The notes under the pieces were generated by a model, which was not told the DNA's origin, ran no database searches, and was given only the letters and a program-made list of their open reading frames with translations. Made by a program: the position numbers and the translations under genes. DNA of 64,000 nt, from NCBI GenBank assembly GCA_030849965.1, contig JAVDKL010000001.1:124001-188000 (forward strand), given 5' to 3'. Each line of letters opens with the position of its first letter. Position 1 is the stretch's first letter. Below, piece by piece: positions 1 through 11,202 of this stretch. Source of the stretch: Schauerella fraxinea (GTDB taxonomy: Bacteria; Pseudomonadota; Gammaproteobacteria; Burkholderiales; Burkholderiaceae_B).

Positions 1-508
1 ACTGCGCCTGATTGGCAGTGCGGTCGGCATCGGCGCGCGCGGCGCGCAACTGCGCCTGCGCCGCATCCGCTTCGGCACGCGCCTGGTCGTAGACCTGACG
101 CGATACAGCGCCCGGCTCGACCAGTTTGCGCAGGCGTTTTTCGTCGGCCGCCGCGCGGATTTCCTGCACGCGCGCCGATTCGACGGCAGAGCGGGCCGAG
201 GCGGTTGATAGCTTGAAATCGGTATCGTCCAGGCGCATCAGCGGTTGACCCGCCTTGACGCGATCGCCTGGGTCGACCATGCGCGCGGCGATCTTGCCGG
301 CCACGCGAAAGCCGAGATTGCTTTCGGTGCGCGCACGCACCACACCGGTGTACTGGTAGGTCGCGTGGGCAGACGGCTGCAGAATCACGGTGCGCACCAG
401 CGGTGGCTCATGAGGGGCGGGAGGATCGGCACGACATCCGGCCAGGATGGCCGAAAACATGACAATCGAACCGAATGTAGCCTTACGGATGTAGCCTTTG
501 TGCGCCAT
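1..508 (-). CDS. RND efflux periplasmic adaptor lipoprotein, 3' part missing
   Basis: Membrane fusion protein that would bridge an inner-membrane RND pump to an outer-membrane channel. About 169 codons are visible before the window edge. Residues 1-25 form a lipoprotein signal with lipobox LAGC (Cys25). A biotinyl-lipoyl-like stretch follows (GFRVAGKI, then DPGDRVKAGQPLMRLDD), then an Ala/Arg/Glu-rich helix typical of the adaptor hairpin. The ATG at 508 has a good AGGGAC ribosome site. A TetR gene lies just upstream on the same strand, 60 bp away, so local repression is likely. The pump gene would lie beyond position 1. The family call is firm; the transported substrate is unknown. Confidence 0.85.
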   Translation of the reverse strand, partial: MAHKGYIRKATFGSIVMFSAILAGCRADPPAPHEPPLVRTVILQPSAHATYQYTGVVRARTESNLGFRVAGKIAARMVDPGDRVKAGQPLMRLDDTDFKLSTASARSAVESARVQEIRAAADEKRLRKLVEPGAVSRQVYDQARAEADAAQAQLRAARADADRTANQAQ

Positions 509-545
509 GATGTCCCTATCTTGTGCGCCGAAAGTATAGTGATGA

Positions 546-569
546 GTGACGATTTCGTAAAGTCGTTAC
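546..569. promoter_or_regulatory. Imperfect palindrome, possible TetR operator
   Basis: Arms GTGACGA (546-552) and TCGTTAC (563-569) pair with one mismatch. They sit between the TetR stop codon and the start of the efflux adaptor, where a TetR-type operator for the adaptor would be expected. Function is inferred from position and symmetry only. Confidence 0.4.
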
Positions 570-1207
570 TACCGCCGAATGCCGCGCAGCACGAGGGCAC
601 TGAGCCGCTGGGCGCCAAACTCGATATCATCGTCGAGCGTTTGCTGCAAAATCTTAGGATGCGCCACGCAAGCCATCGTCGACAGGATCGCTGCGGTCGT
701 TTCGTCCAGCGCCGTGTCCGTCTCGAATACGCCCGCCTGCCGGCCTTCTTCAACGATATGGCCGATCGCTTTCGCCATCGTCGCTTTATGGTTTTCGATG
801 GCCTGCCAGCCTTCGTTCATGGCCACGTCCACCATGTCGTGCAGTTTTCGCTCGTTGAAGAAGAGCCTCAGGCTCTCGGCGAGCAAGGTGTCGTAGAGCG
901 CGGCAAACTTTGCTTCGCTGGGCAGCGGTCCGTAAGCCACGGCGTTCAACGCGCGTTCGATGGTCGCCAGCGTCAGGCTGCAGACAGCCTCGCAGATGGC
1001 GAGCTTCGAGTCGAAAAACTTGTAGACGTAGGCAGTGGACACGTCGAGATCGGCGGCAATTTCGGCGATCGTGGTTTTGCCGAATCCGTAATGGCGAAAG
1101 CGTGCGTCGGCCCGCTCAACGATGCGATCCCGCATCTCGTGCTGCGGCGGCCCGCGTTGACCGGGCGTTTGAGCGGCAGGAAGCGCATCGGACAGGGGTG
1201 TGGACAT
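569..1207 (-). CDS. TetR/AcrR family transcriptional regulator
   Basis: A 212-residue regulator of usual TetR length. Residues about 24-70 form the DNA-binding domain, with the helix-turn-helix near 43-65 (TTIAEIAADLDVSTAYVYKF). The rest is a variable ligand-binding domain. I start it at ATG 1207, because the open frame further upstream is low-complexity and overlaps the next gene (DUF502, ending at 1224). It sits directly upstream of, and on the same strand as, an RND efflux adaptor, so it probably represses that efflux operon and perhaps itself. The inducing ligand cannot be inferred. Confidence 0.88.
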   Translation of the reverse strand: MSTPLSDALPAAQTPGQRGPPQHEMRDRIVERADARFRHYGFGKTTIAEIAADLDVSTAYVYKFFDSKLAICEAVCSLTLATIERALNAVAYGPLPSEAKFAALYDTLLAESLRLFFNERKLHDMVDVAMNEGWQAIENHKATMAKAIGHIVEEGRQAGVFETDTALDETTAAILSTMACVAHPKILQQTLDDDIEFGAQRLSALVLRGIRR

Positions 1208-1223
1208 CGGCGCGACGATGCTT

Positions 1224-1958
1224 TTACGGCGCGCGGGAGGCGTCGGTGGGGCGGGTTTCGATCGGCCCTTCGGCCGCTGCCGGGCGTGCATTGGCGCGGG
1301 GCTGCAGCGGGGGTTCGTCCGCCGACACCACGTCGCCGGGCTCCTCACCGGTATGCACGGGCACGGGTGGCACGGCTTCGGCACGCGCCATCCAGGCGAT
1401 CAGCGATGAGCGCATCGCTTCCTCGACCGACATGTCGATCGGCGTCACCCACTCGGCCGGCACGAACACGGTGTAGCCACCGATCATGTAGCCCATGGGC
1501 AGATAGACGGCCACGCGATCGCCTTGCGTAAAACCTGCCGGCAAGCCGGCCACGCCTTTGCGTGTGACCAAACCCACCACTTCCAGTGGTTGGCCGGGCA
1601 TCTTCAGCACGACGACCTGCTGCTTGTTTTGCGAGCTGCTGGGCGTGAAATAGTCGGCGAAACTCTTGAGCGACGAATAAATGCTCTTTACGACCGGAAT
1701 ATTGGTGAAGGGCAGTTCGACGAACGACATGAAACGCCGCACCTGGCGCTTCGATACCAGATACCCAAGAATAATGATGCCGACCACGCCGAGCGCGAGG
1801 CCCATGCCGGGAATATAAAAATCGCCGACGAACGGGCGCAACAAGCCAAAGGCCAGGGCTTCGGTCCAGGCCAGAAAGATGAACAGCAGGTATACGGTCA
1901 ATGCGATTGGCAGGACCGTGATCAACCCACGAAAGAAATACTTCGATAACCGCGACAT
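1224..1958 (-). CDS. DUF502 family membrane protein
   Basis: 244 residues with two hydrophobic segments near residues 9-31 and 53-72 in the inner membrane, then a soluble domain with the family-typical stretch LPFTNIPVVKSIYSSLK. The last 40 or so residues are Pro/Ala-rich and probably disordered. The function of DUF502 (COG2928) proteins is not established. The end lies 16 bp before the TetR start, so the two may share a transcript. In related genomes this family often sits with fmdB and aspS; neither is present here. Confidence 0.87.
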   Translation of the reverse strand: MSRLSKYFFRGLITVLPIALTVYLLFIFLAWTEALAFGLLRPFVGDFYIPGMGLALGVVGIIILGYLVSKRQVRRFMSFVELPFTNIPVVKSIYSSLKSFADYFTPSSSQNKQQVVVLKMPGQPLEVVGLVTRKGVAGLPAGFTQGDRVAVYLPMGYMIGGYTVFVPAEWVTPIDMSVEEAMRSSLIAWMARAEAVPPVPVHTGEEPGDVVSADEPPLQPRANARPAAAEGPIETRPTDASRAP

Positions 1959-2248
1959 CGCGTCGAACTCCTAAGGCGGATGGGGGCGGGGAGGTAACCG
2001 GTGGATATGCTCGAGAGCGCAGGAGCATAGCAGTCCACAAGCGGATCATACGTTGCCCGCTGGCGAGCTAACGTATTGACCATCGCCCGCGGGTAATTAA
2101 GCGCGTAGAAAAATGATAAATGAACGACCGATCGGCGAGGTTGCGCGACGATCGACGTATTCGATGGTTTGCGCGGGCCGTGTTTCAGCGCTGTTGGGAT
2201 GTGCAAAAGCACATTCAACGCGATTCGCGCCGCATGTGGCCCACAGGT

Positions 2249-3061
2249 TTAGACGGTCTGCGTGCTGCCGCGTTGCATCAACGCGGCAATTTCGGCGGCC
2301 ACCGTCTCCGGCTGATCCTTGTGCGGCGTATGCGCGCAGTCCTCGATTTCAACTAGCCGGGTTTGCGGGACCCGCCGCGCGATGCCTCGAATCTGTTCGA
2401 GCGTGCCGTATTCGTCGTTTACACCTTGCATGGCCACTACGGCGCATTCGATGGCATCCAGTTCCGCTTCGATATTCCAATGACGAAATTCCGGGGTGAG
2501 CCACGCGTCGTTCCACCCCCAGAATGCAGAATCCACATCGTCGTGATATCGGGCCAACCGATCGCGCAGGCCCGTGGTCAGGTAGGCCTCGCGCGCGAGC
2601 GCCAGGTTTTCGATGGTGACATCTTCAACGAAAATGTGGGGCGCGGCGACGGCGATGCCCGCCACGCGATCGGGAAATGCGGCCGCATACAGAAGCGCGA
2701 TCGACCCGCCGTCGCTATGCCCGTAAAGAAAGGGCGGCTGCTGCGCGGTATCCACGCCCAACGCCGCCAAGACCGCCGGCAATACCGTGTGCGCCTGGTC
2801 GTGCAAATAACCGATAGGCCACTTCTCGTCGGCCGGTCTTGGGGTGGACCGGCCGTAGCCGGGACGGGAATATAGCAATCCCCGGCAGCCGGTCAGCCGG
2901 CAAACGGCTTCAGGCCAGTCGCGCCAGATAGCGACCGAACCCAGGCCTTCATGCAAAAACACCAACACCGGCGCGTCCGGTTGCGTCGAACCGATCCAGC
3001 GGTACTCGATGCGCTGCGACCGCCCTAAAACGTCGATGTCGCAAAACGAAGGCGTAGTCAT
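2249..3061 (-). CDS. Alpha/beta hydrolase
   Basis: A 270-residue cytoplasmic alpha/beta-fold hydrolase. The oxyanion HEG motif is near residue 37, the nucleophile elbow GHSDGG at 114-119 gives Ser116, and a C-terminal DCAHTPHKDQP supplies the catalytic His. The acid residue is probably the Asp in GVNDEYG. The substrate is not identifiable; esters or C-C bonds are both possible. I use the ATG at 3061 because upstream sequence is not protein-like; ATG 3076 in the same frame is an alternative. It is transcribed in the same direction as a thioredoxin-like gene about 145 bp upstream. Confidence 0.85.
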   Translation of the reverse strand: MTTPSFCDIDVLGRSQRIEYRWIGSTQPDAPVLVFLHEGLGSVAIWRDWPEAVCRLTGCRGLLYSRPGYGRSTPRPADEKWPIGYLHDQAHTVLPAVLAALGVDTAQQPPFLYGHSDGGSIALLYAAAFPDRVAGIAVAAPHIFVEDVTIENLALAREAYLTTGLRDRLARYHDDVDSAFWGWNDAWLTPEFRHWNIEAELDAIECAVVAMQGVNDEYGTLEQIRGIARRVPQTRLVEIEDCAHTPHKDQPETVAAEIAALMQRGSTQTV

Positions 3062-3206
3062 AGTCGGTGTCACCATGAAGGTTAAGGTGCCGTTGGCGAG
3101 TGAAATGCGGTGGCGGGAAGGGGCAGCAATGCGGTGCGAGCGTTGGGGGTGGCGCCGCTCGACTGACGCGCGCCAGTTTGACCAGCGTTCGATGGGTAGC
3201 GGCCGA

Positions 3207-3542
3207 TCAAGGCAGTTCAGCCGGATAACTGTCGAGTTGCAAGCGTATCTTCTGCCGGATATCCCAATCCGCAAGCGTGGCTTCGACTGCGCCGTAGAAC
3301 ACGCCGTCGCGCACAAGGTACATAGCCGGCAAATGGAACACTTCGTAGCGCTCTACCAGGCCACCGTTGGTGCCGGCGTCGATCCAGCAGATGCGGTCGG
3401 CCTGTAGCGACATCTCGGGCAACTGTTCGCGAGCGATGCGACAATTGGCGCAGGTACGGCTATGGAAGACCAGGAGCGATAAGCCCTTGGCATCCAGCAA
3501 GTAGCGGTCGGCGTCGCCGTCGCTCAATTCGACTTCTTCCAC
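3207..3542 (-). CDS. Thioredoxin-like protein
   Basis: A 111-residue single-domain thioredoxin fold. The redox pair is Cys31-Ala-Asn-Cys34 (CANC) rather than the classic CGPC, and the cis-proline is Pro72 (HLPAMY). There is no signal peptide, so it is likely cytoplasmic. The altered CxxC suggests a redox potential or partner different from general thioredoxin (a true thioredoxin is encoded at 11921-12307). It is divergent from tag, with a 99-bp shared upstream region. Partner proteins are unknown. Confidence 0.8.
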   Translation of the reverse strand: MEEVELSDGDADRYLLDAKGLSLLVFHSRTCANCRIAREQLPEMSLQADRICWIDAGTNGGLVERYEVFHLPAMYLVRDGVFYGAVEATLADWDIRQKIRLQLDSYPAELP

Positions 3543-3641
3543 GAGGGGTGCGCCTGCAGTGTGACGAGAGCGTCATTGTGGCAGGAGTTTGCGGTTCGGT
3601 CAGATGCCAGGCGGCGCGCAGCTCTCTTTTCAAAGCAGGTT

Positions 3642-4256
3642 ATGGCTACGAGCACACGATTCGAAGACGGAAAAACACGCTGCAATTGGGTCACGGTATC
3701 GCCGCTTTACGTGGCGTATCACGACGACGAGTGGGGCCGCCCGGTCGGCGACGATAACGGTATCTTCGAGCGCTTGAGCCTCGAGGGTTTTCAGTCGGGC
3801 CTGAGCTGGCTCACCATCTTGCGCAAGCGACCGGCGTTTCGCGCCGGGTTCGCCGATTTCGATATCGCTGCAGTGGCGGCCTTCGGTGAGCGCGATGTCG
3901 AGCGTTTGCTGGGCGACGCAGGCATCGTGCGGCATCGCGGCAAGATCGAAGCCGTGATCAACAATGCCGCGCGGGCCATCGAGCTCAAGCAGGAAGCAGG
4001 CTCGCTGGCGCGCTTTCTGTGGTCGTTTCAACCGCCGCCCCAGCATCCCGACGACGCCATGACGCCGCGCACGACCTGCGACGAGGCGATCGCGCTCTCC
4101 AAGGCACTCAAGAAACGCGGCTGGAAGTTCGTGGGCCCCACCACGATGTATGCGGCCATGCAGGCGATCGGGCTGGTCAACGATCACGCGCACGACTGCC
4201 ACTGCCGCAAGGCCGTCGACAACATCCAGACGACATTCAAGCGGCAACTGGGATAG
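3642..4256 (+). CDS. tag: DNA-3-methyladenine glycosylase I
   Basis: 204 residues, close to the family's usual length. It removes 3-methyladenine from alkylated DNA in base excision repair. The zinc-binding residues expected for Tag are visible: Cys14 and His27 near the N-terminus, and a His/Cys cluster in NDHAHDCHCRK near the C-terminus. The base-recognition region LEGFQSGLSWLTILRKRP includes Glu48. ATG 3642 is chosen because AGCAGGTT lies just upstream and homology begins there; the open frame extends upstream to 3561 without similarity. Confidence 0.93.
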   Translation: MATSTRFEDGKTRCNWVTVSPLYVAYHDDEWGRPVGDDNGIFERLSLEGFQSGLSWLTILRKRPAFRAGFADFDIAAVAAFGERDVERLLGDAGIVRHRGKIEAVINNAARAIELKQEAGSLARFLWSFQPPPQHPDDAMTPRTTCDEAIALSKALKKRGWKFVGPTTMYAAMQAIGLVNDHAHDCHCRKAVDNIQTTFKRQLG

Positions 4257-4371
4257 CGTGAGCCACGCGTGGCCGCCGCCCACCGAGAGGCGGCCTGAAA
4301 GCGGAAACCTCAATAGCGCATAATTAGGGGCAATTTCCGTTCAAGGCCGTGCTCAAGGAGCGTTGCTGCCT

Positions 4372-5055
4372 ATGCTTAGATTGCCCATCCTCTACAGTTT
4401 CAGGCGCTGCCCTTATGCGATGCGGGCGCGGCTTGCCATTGCAGCCGCGGGCGTATCGTGTGTGCTGCGGGAAGTGGTGTTGCGAGACAAGCCGGCGGCG
4501 CTGCTGGCCGCTTCGCCCAAGGGCACCGTGCCGGTATTGGTGGACATCGACGGCCGCGTTATCGAGGAAAGCCTGGACATCATGGTCTGGGCGCTGCAGA
4601 AGAAGGATCCGCTGGGCTGGATGCCGGCCACATCCAATGCGCGCGCACAACAGGCAGATTGGATCGCCGACTGCGAGCGCGAGTTCAAACCTCATCTCGA
4701 CCGGTACAAGTACGCCAGCCGGTTTACGGATGTGGACGCGGCAGCGCATCGCGATCGGGCTGCAGTGTTTTTGGCGCGGTTGAATCGGCAACTGGCAACG
4801 GACAACGCGCTGTTTGGCGATCGCCGCATGTGGGCCGACATTGCCATCTTGCCCTTCGTGCGCCAATTTGCATTGACCGATGCCGACTGGTTTGCAGCGC
4901 AACCTTGGCCACATTTGCAACGGTGGCTCGATGCGTTTTTGGCGTGGCCGTTGCTGGAGATGGTGATGACCAAATTCGAGGCGTGGGATCGCGTGGGTGC
5001 CGGTGTCGTGTTTCCCGATGCATGCGCCTATCAGGAGCCCTGGTGTGAGCAATAA
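4372..5055 (+). CDS. Glutathione S-transferase family protein
   Basis: 227 residues. The N-terminal thioredoxin-like domain begins with YSFRRCPYAMRARLAI (Cys13), resembling the glutaredoxin-like CPYxxR motif of SspA/omega-type GSTs, followed by a KGTVPVLV glutathione-binding loop and the ESLDIMVWAL segment. The helical C-terminal domain spans about residues 90-220. ATG 4372 has AAGGAG at 4355-4360; an in-frame TTG at 4363 is too close to that site. It overlaps the next gene by 11 bp, suggesting co-translation. Whether it conjugates, reduces or isomerises a substrate is not clear. Confidence 0.85.
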   Translation: MLRLPILYSFRRCPYAMRARLAIAAAGVSCVLREVVLRDKPAALLAASPKGTVPVLVDIDGRVIEESLDIMVWALQKKDPLGWMPATSNARAQQADWIADCEREFKPHLDRYKYASRFTDVDAAAHRDRAAVFLARLNRQLATDNALFGDRRMWADIAILPFVRQFALTDADWFAAQPWPHLQRWLDAFLAWPLLEMVMTKFEAWDRVGAGVVFPDACAYQEPWCEQ

Positions 5056-5755
5056 CGCGATTCAGCACGGCCGTCGGCGGTGGCTGCTGGCGGGCGCAGG
5101 CGCGGCGATGCTGACTGCGGGCGGCGGTAGCGTTGTTGCTGCGGTCCAACACGGGCGCGGCGTGGGTGTGTCGATGGCGAACGGCGGTGGGCCGCCATGG
5201 CAAAACAGTGCAACCGAAGCGCTTGCCGACCCGGCGCCTGGTGCGATCGACCCTGGGCGCGAACGTGATATCGGCCTTGAGGTGGACCGTGAACTCGACC
5301 GCTGGCTGATCGCGCCGCAGTCGGCCTTGACCGGTTTGTCGCGCGCAGCCCTTGCTTCGCAACCGTTGCCGTTGGGATCGGCCGTATTTTCAGACGTGGA
5401 GCGCGCGCAGCTCGCACGGGCACTCGCCACCGATGACGACCTCCGCACGGCGCCGCCTGGCACGATTCAAGTGATCGATGCGCGCGCCGCACTTCTCGGC
5501 ACGCCCGGACTTGCGCGTCTTGATGCGCATGAACCTGCCATCGTGCTAAGCAGCAAGACTATGCCCGTGTGGGTGGTGCTGGATCGACTTCGACGCCCGG
5601 CAGACCTGGTGAAGTGGTGGGCGCTCGGCGCAGACGTTGTGGTGGTGCCGGGCGACAAGGCTCGTTGGGCGGCCCGTGTGGAAGAGGTCATGCGGCACGC
5701 GGGCGTGCGGTCGCCGCAAGCATGCCGCACTGCGGGGCTCATCGCACGCGCGTGA
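5045..5755 (+). CDS. Unrecognised exported protein with twin-arginine-like signal
   Basis: 236 residues starting at GTG 5045, supported by AGGAG at 5033-5037. The start lies inside the last codons of the GST gene. The N-terminus reads HGRRRWLLAGAGAAM followed by a long Ala/Gly-rich hydrophobic stretch, which fits a Tat signal or signal anchor. I recognise no catalytic motif in the mature part. It contains an Arg/Asp/Ala-rich middle and a hydrophobic beta-like segment, ADVVVVPG. Base composition matches its neighbours. Translational coupling to the GST hints at a shared process, but function is unknown. Confidence 0.7.
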   Translation: MSNNAIQHGRRRWLLAGAGAAMLTAGGGSVVAAVQHGRGVGVSMANGGGPPWQNSATEALADPAPGAIDPGRERDIGLEVDRELDRWLIAPQSALTGLSRAALASQPLPLGSAVFSDVERAQLARALATDDDLRTAPPGTIQVIDARAALLGTPGLARLDAHEPAIVLSSKTMPVWVVLDRLRRPADLVKWWALGADVVVVPGDKARWAARVEEVMRHAGVRSPQACRTAGLIARA

Positions 5756-5807
5756 TGGGCACGCTGGATGCGCTAGCGCGAGCTATCTTCATTTTTGCGT
5801 TGCCATC

Positions 5808-6896
5808 ATGCGCAATCCGCCGCTCGATTCATCCGATAGTGCCGGCCGCGACGGGTCGGCGGCACCCGCCATCATTGCCGAACATGCCGCTCGCGCCTGC
5901 GAACTGGGCGGGCTCAATTATGTGGACGATCAGAGCGTGGGCATCACGCGTCGTCTGTTGCGCGGCAAGTTTGCGTATTTCGACGTCAAGGGAAAACGCA
6001 TCAAGGATGCGTGCCTGGTCGCGCGCATCAATGCGCTGGCCATCCCGCCTGCATACGAAGAAGTATGGATCTGCCCCGACGAGACCGGGCATATCCAGGC
6101 GACGGCCCGCGATGCGCGTGGCCGCAAGCAATACCGTTATCACGACGACTGGACCGCGCTGCGCGATGCAAACAAGTATTCGCAATTGGCGGCATTCGGC
6201 GATGCACTGCCGAAGATTCGACGTGCCGTGGATAAACACCTTGCCGAACCCGGGCTGAGCGAATGCAAGGTGCTGGCGGCGGTGGTGCGGTTGCTGGAAA
6301 CCACGTTGATACGCATCGGCACGCCTGAATATGCGCGCGATAACAAGTCTTATGGCCTCACCACATTACGTCGCCGCCATATCTCCATGGCGGGGCAAAA
6401 GATGCGGTTTCGCTTCAAAGGGAAAAGTGGCGTCGAACACGACGTCACCATCAACGACCGGCGCATCGCCAGCGTGATGAAGCGGTGCATGGAAATCAGC
6501 GGTCAGGAGTTGTTTCATTATTTGAATGACGACGGCGAAAAGCGCAGCGTGGGCTCGGGCGGCGTCAACGACTTTTTGCGCGATACCGGCAAAGGTGAAT
6601 TCACTGCCAAGCATTACCGCACGTGGTCCGGCTCGGTGCTGGCGATGGCGGCGTTGCAGCAGGTACCGTGGGAGTCGCCTGCCGCCGCCAAGCGCACGGT
6701 GGTCGAGGTGGTGAAGGCCGTGTCGAAGAAACTGGGCAACACGCCATCTGTTTGCCGCGCATGCTATATCCACCCGGCTGTCATCGAGCATTATCTTGAA
6801 GGCACGTTGCCGGCTAAATCTGCGGCGAAGGGGCCGCGCGGCCTGGACGCGGACGAGCGGCGGCTGTATGCGTTCCTGAAGACCGTTGGGGCGTGA
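5808..6896 (+). CDS. DNA topoisomerase IB
   Basis: 362 residues, of the short poxvirus-like bacterial type IB class, which relaxes DNA supercoils through a 3'-phosphotyrosine intermediate without ATP. The N-terminal domain (about 30-100) includes RRLLRGKFAYFD. The catalytic domain carries the conserved TTLRRRHI region, KHYRTWSGS with Arg271, and CRACYIHP with the active-site Tyr320. ATG 5808 has no strong ribosome site, but the protein similarity begins near it. It is a single gene with its own 52-bp upstream gap. Confidence 0.9.
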   Translation: MRNPPLDSSDSAGRDGSAAPAIIAEHAARACELGGLNYVDDQSVGITRRLLRGKFAYFDVKGKRIKDACLVARINALAIPPAYEEVWICPDETGHIQATARDARGRKQYRYHDDWTALRDANKYSQLAAFGDALPKIRRAVDKHLAEPGLSECKVLAAVVRLLETTLIRIGTPEYARDNKSYGLTTLRRRHISMAGQKMRFRFKGKSGVEHDVTINDRRIASVMKRCMEISGQELFHYLNDDGEKRSVGSGGVNDFLRDTGKGEFTAKHYRTWSGSVLAMAALQQVPWESPAAAKRTVVEVVKAVSKKLGNTPSVCRACYIHPAVIEHYLEGTLPAKSAAKGPRGLDADERRLYAFLKTVGA

Positions 6897-7027
6897 TGGT
6901 TCGGTGGTGAAGCGCCGAGCGCGGCCTGATCGGCGACATTTCTATCCCTGCATCGGTATCGTCGGAGAGGCGTCGCCAGCTAGAATACGGGTTTGCCGCT
7001 GCGGCTGCAGTCACCTAACCGCCTTTT

Positions 7028-9409
<2,382 letters not shown>

Positions 9410-9450
9410 CGCCGTCATCTGCGCTTGGTACACTGTTCGATTGATTTTCT

Positions 9451-9469
9451 GCCGGCGCTCCTTGCCGGC
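9451..9469 (+). other. GC-rich stem-loop in ldcA-ybiT gap
   Basis: Arms GCCGGC (9451-9456) and GCCGGC (9464-9469) flank a 7-nt loop. It lies 25 bp upstream of a second, terminator-like hairpin and within the possible 5' leader of the ybiT gene. It may be part of a leader structure or simply stabilise the upstream 3' end. Confidence 0.35.
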
Positions 9470-9493
9470 CGTGTGCAGCCATCCGCATCAGCG

Positions 9494-9524
9494 CCCCGTT
9501 TTCAGAGCGGGGTTGTTGCTTTTT
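9494..9524 (+). terminator. Intrinsic terminator between ldcA and ybiT
   Basis: Stem CCCCG (9494-9498) with CGGGG (9508-9512), then a T-rich tail TTGTTGCTTTTT. It ends 41 bp before the ybiT start. It either ends the tadA-ldcA transcript or acts as an attenuator in the ybiT leader; sequence alone does not distinguish these. Confidence 0.55.
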
Positions 9525-9565
9525 GGCCTGCCGCGCCAGCATAACGCCCACTAGCGACCTATATC

Positions 9566-11167
9566 TTGATCCAGACAGCCAATCTCACTATCCAGTTCGG
9601 CCCCAAACCGCTTTTTGAAAACGTCAGCGTCAAATTCGGCGAGGGCAACCGCTACGGGCTCATCGGCGCCAACGGCTCCGGTAAATCGACCTTCATGAAG
9701 ATTATCGGGGGCGACCTAGAGTCGACGGCGGGCAACGTGTCGCTCGAGCCGGGCGTGCGCCTGGGCAAGCTGCGTCAGGATCAGTTCGCCTTTGAAGACA
9801 AGCGCGTGCTGGATGCGGTCATGATGGGCCACAACGAAATGTGGGACGTGATGGCGCGCCGCGATGCAATCTACGCCAATCCGGACGCCACAGAAGAAGA
9901 CTACATGGAGGCCGCCAATCTGGAGGCCAAGTTCGCTGAGTACGACGGCTACACCGCCGAAGCGCGCGCCGGCGAATTGCTGTTGGGCCTGGAAATTCCG
10001 GTCGAACAGCACAACCTGCCCATGCGCGAGATCGCACCGGGCTGGAAGTTGCGTGTGCTGCTGGCGCAGGCGCTGTTCTCCAACCCCGATGTGCTGCTGC
10101 TCGACGAACCCACCAACAACCTGGATATCAATACGATCCGTTGGCTGGAAAACGTGCTCAACGGCTATCAGAGCACGATGATCATCATCAGCCACGATCG
10201 GCACTTCCTTAACGCGGTGTGCTCGCACATGGCCGATCTGGACTATGGCGAAGTGCGCGTGTATCCGGGCAATTACGACGACTACATGCTGGCGTCGACG
10301 CAGGCTCGTGAGCGTCAACAGGCGAGCAACGCCAAGGCCAAGGAGCGCGTAAGCGACCTGCAGGACTTCGTGCGTCGCTTCGCGGCCAACAAGTCCAAGG
10401 CCCGCCAGGCCACGTCGCGCCTGAAGCAGATCGACCGTATCAAGGCCGAAACGGTCGTGGTCAAGCCGTCGTCGCGTCAAAACCCGTACATCCGCTTCGA
10501 ACAAAACAAGGTCATGCATCGTCTGGCCGTCACGATCGAAAATCTGACGAAGACTTACGATCAACCGGTCATCAAGAAATTCTCGGCCATGATCGACGCA
10601 GGCGAAAAGGTCGCGATCATCGGCGCCAACGGCGTAGGCAAGACCACCTTGCTGCGGTTGCTGGCCGAAGATATCCAGCCCGACAGCGGCGAGATCAAGT
10701 GGTCCGAAAACGCCGATCGCGGCTACATGCCCCAGGACGTGTCGGAAGACTTCCAGTCCGACGTCAATCTGTTCGACTGGATGGGCGACTATCGTCAGCA
10801 GGGCGACGACGACCAGTCGATGCGCTCGGTGCTGGGTCGCCTGCTCTTTTCGAGCGACGATATTCCGAAGGCGGTCAAGGTTCTGTCGGGCGGCGAGAAA
10901 AACCGGATGAGCTTCGGCCGCCTGATGCTCGGCCGGCACAATGTGCTGCTCATGGATGAGCCCACCAACCACTTGGACATGGAATCGATCGAGTCGCTGC
11001 AACATGCGCTCGACCTGTTCGAGGGCACGCTGGTGTTCGTATCGCACGATCGCGAATTCGTCTATGGCCTGGCCACACGCATTATCGAAATCCTGCCGTC
11101 TGGCGAGATCGTCGATTATCGCGGCGGGTACGAAGACTACCTGCAGTCGCGCGGCATCGAGAACTGA
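9566..11167 (+). CDS. ybiT: ABC-F ATPase, YbiT type
   Basis: 533 residues with two ABC domains and no membrane segments, so a ribosome-associated ABC-F protein rather than a transporter. The first Walker A is GANGSGKS (near 34-41) and the second is GANGVGKT. Both have [11 protein letters not shown] or [11 protein letters not shown] Walker B motifs, and the two halves are joined by a basic interdomain linker (about 245-305). The sequence follows E. coli YbiT closely through most of its length. Initiation appears to be at TTG 9566, since the protein begins [12 protein letters not shown] as in the family and no ATG fits. Confidence 0.92.
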   Translation: MIQTANLTIQFGPKPLFENVSVKFGEGNRYGLIGANGSGKSTFMKIIGGDLESTAGNVSLEPGVRLGKLRQDQFAFEDKRVLDAVMMGHNEMWDVMARRDAIYANPDATEEDYMEAANLEAKFAEYDGYTAEARAGELLLGLEIPVEQHNLPMREIAPGWKLRVLLAQALFSNPDVLLLDEPTNNLDINTIRWLENVLNGYQSTMIIISHDRHFLNAVCSHMADLDYGEVRVYPGNYDDYMLASTQARERQQASNAKAKERVSDLQDFVRRFAANKSKARQATSRLKQIDRIKAETVVVKPSSRQNPYIRFEQNKVMHRLAVTIENLTKTYDQPVIKKFSAMIDAGEKVAIIGANGVGKTTLLRLLAEDIQPDSGEIKWSENADRGYMPQDVSEDFQSDVNLFDWMGDYRQQGDDDQSMRSVLGRLLFSSDDIPKAVKVLSGGEKNRMSFGRLMLGRHNVLLMDEPTNHLDMESIESLQHALDLFEGTLVFVSHDREFVYGLATRIIEILPSGEIVDYRGGYEDYLQSRGIEN

Positions 11168-11202
11168 TTGCGGGTGCAGGGCGCGGCGGCTGATCGTCTC
11201 TG

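Noticed and set aside
4271-4295. GGCCGCC/GGCGGCC hairpin after tag
   Set aside because: Seven-bp stem but no T tail, so I could not support a terminator call.
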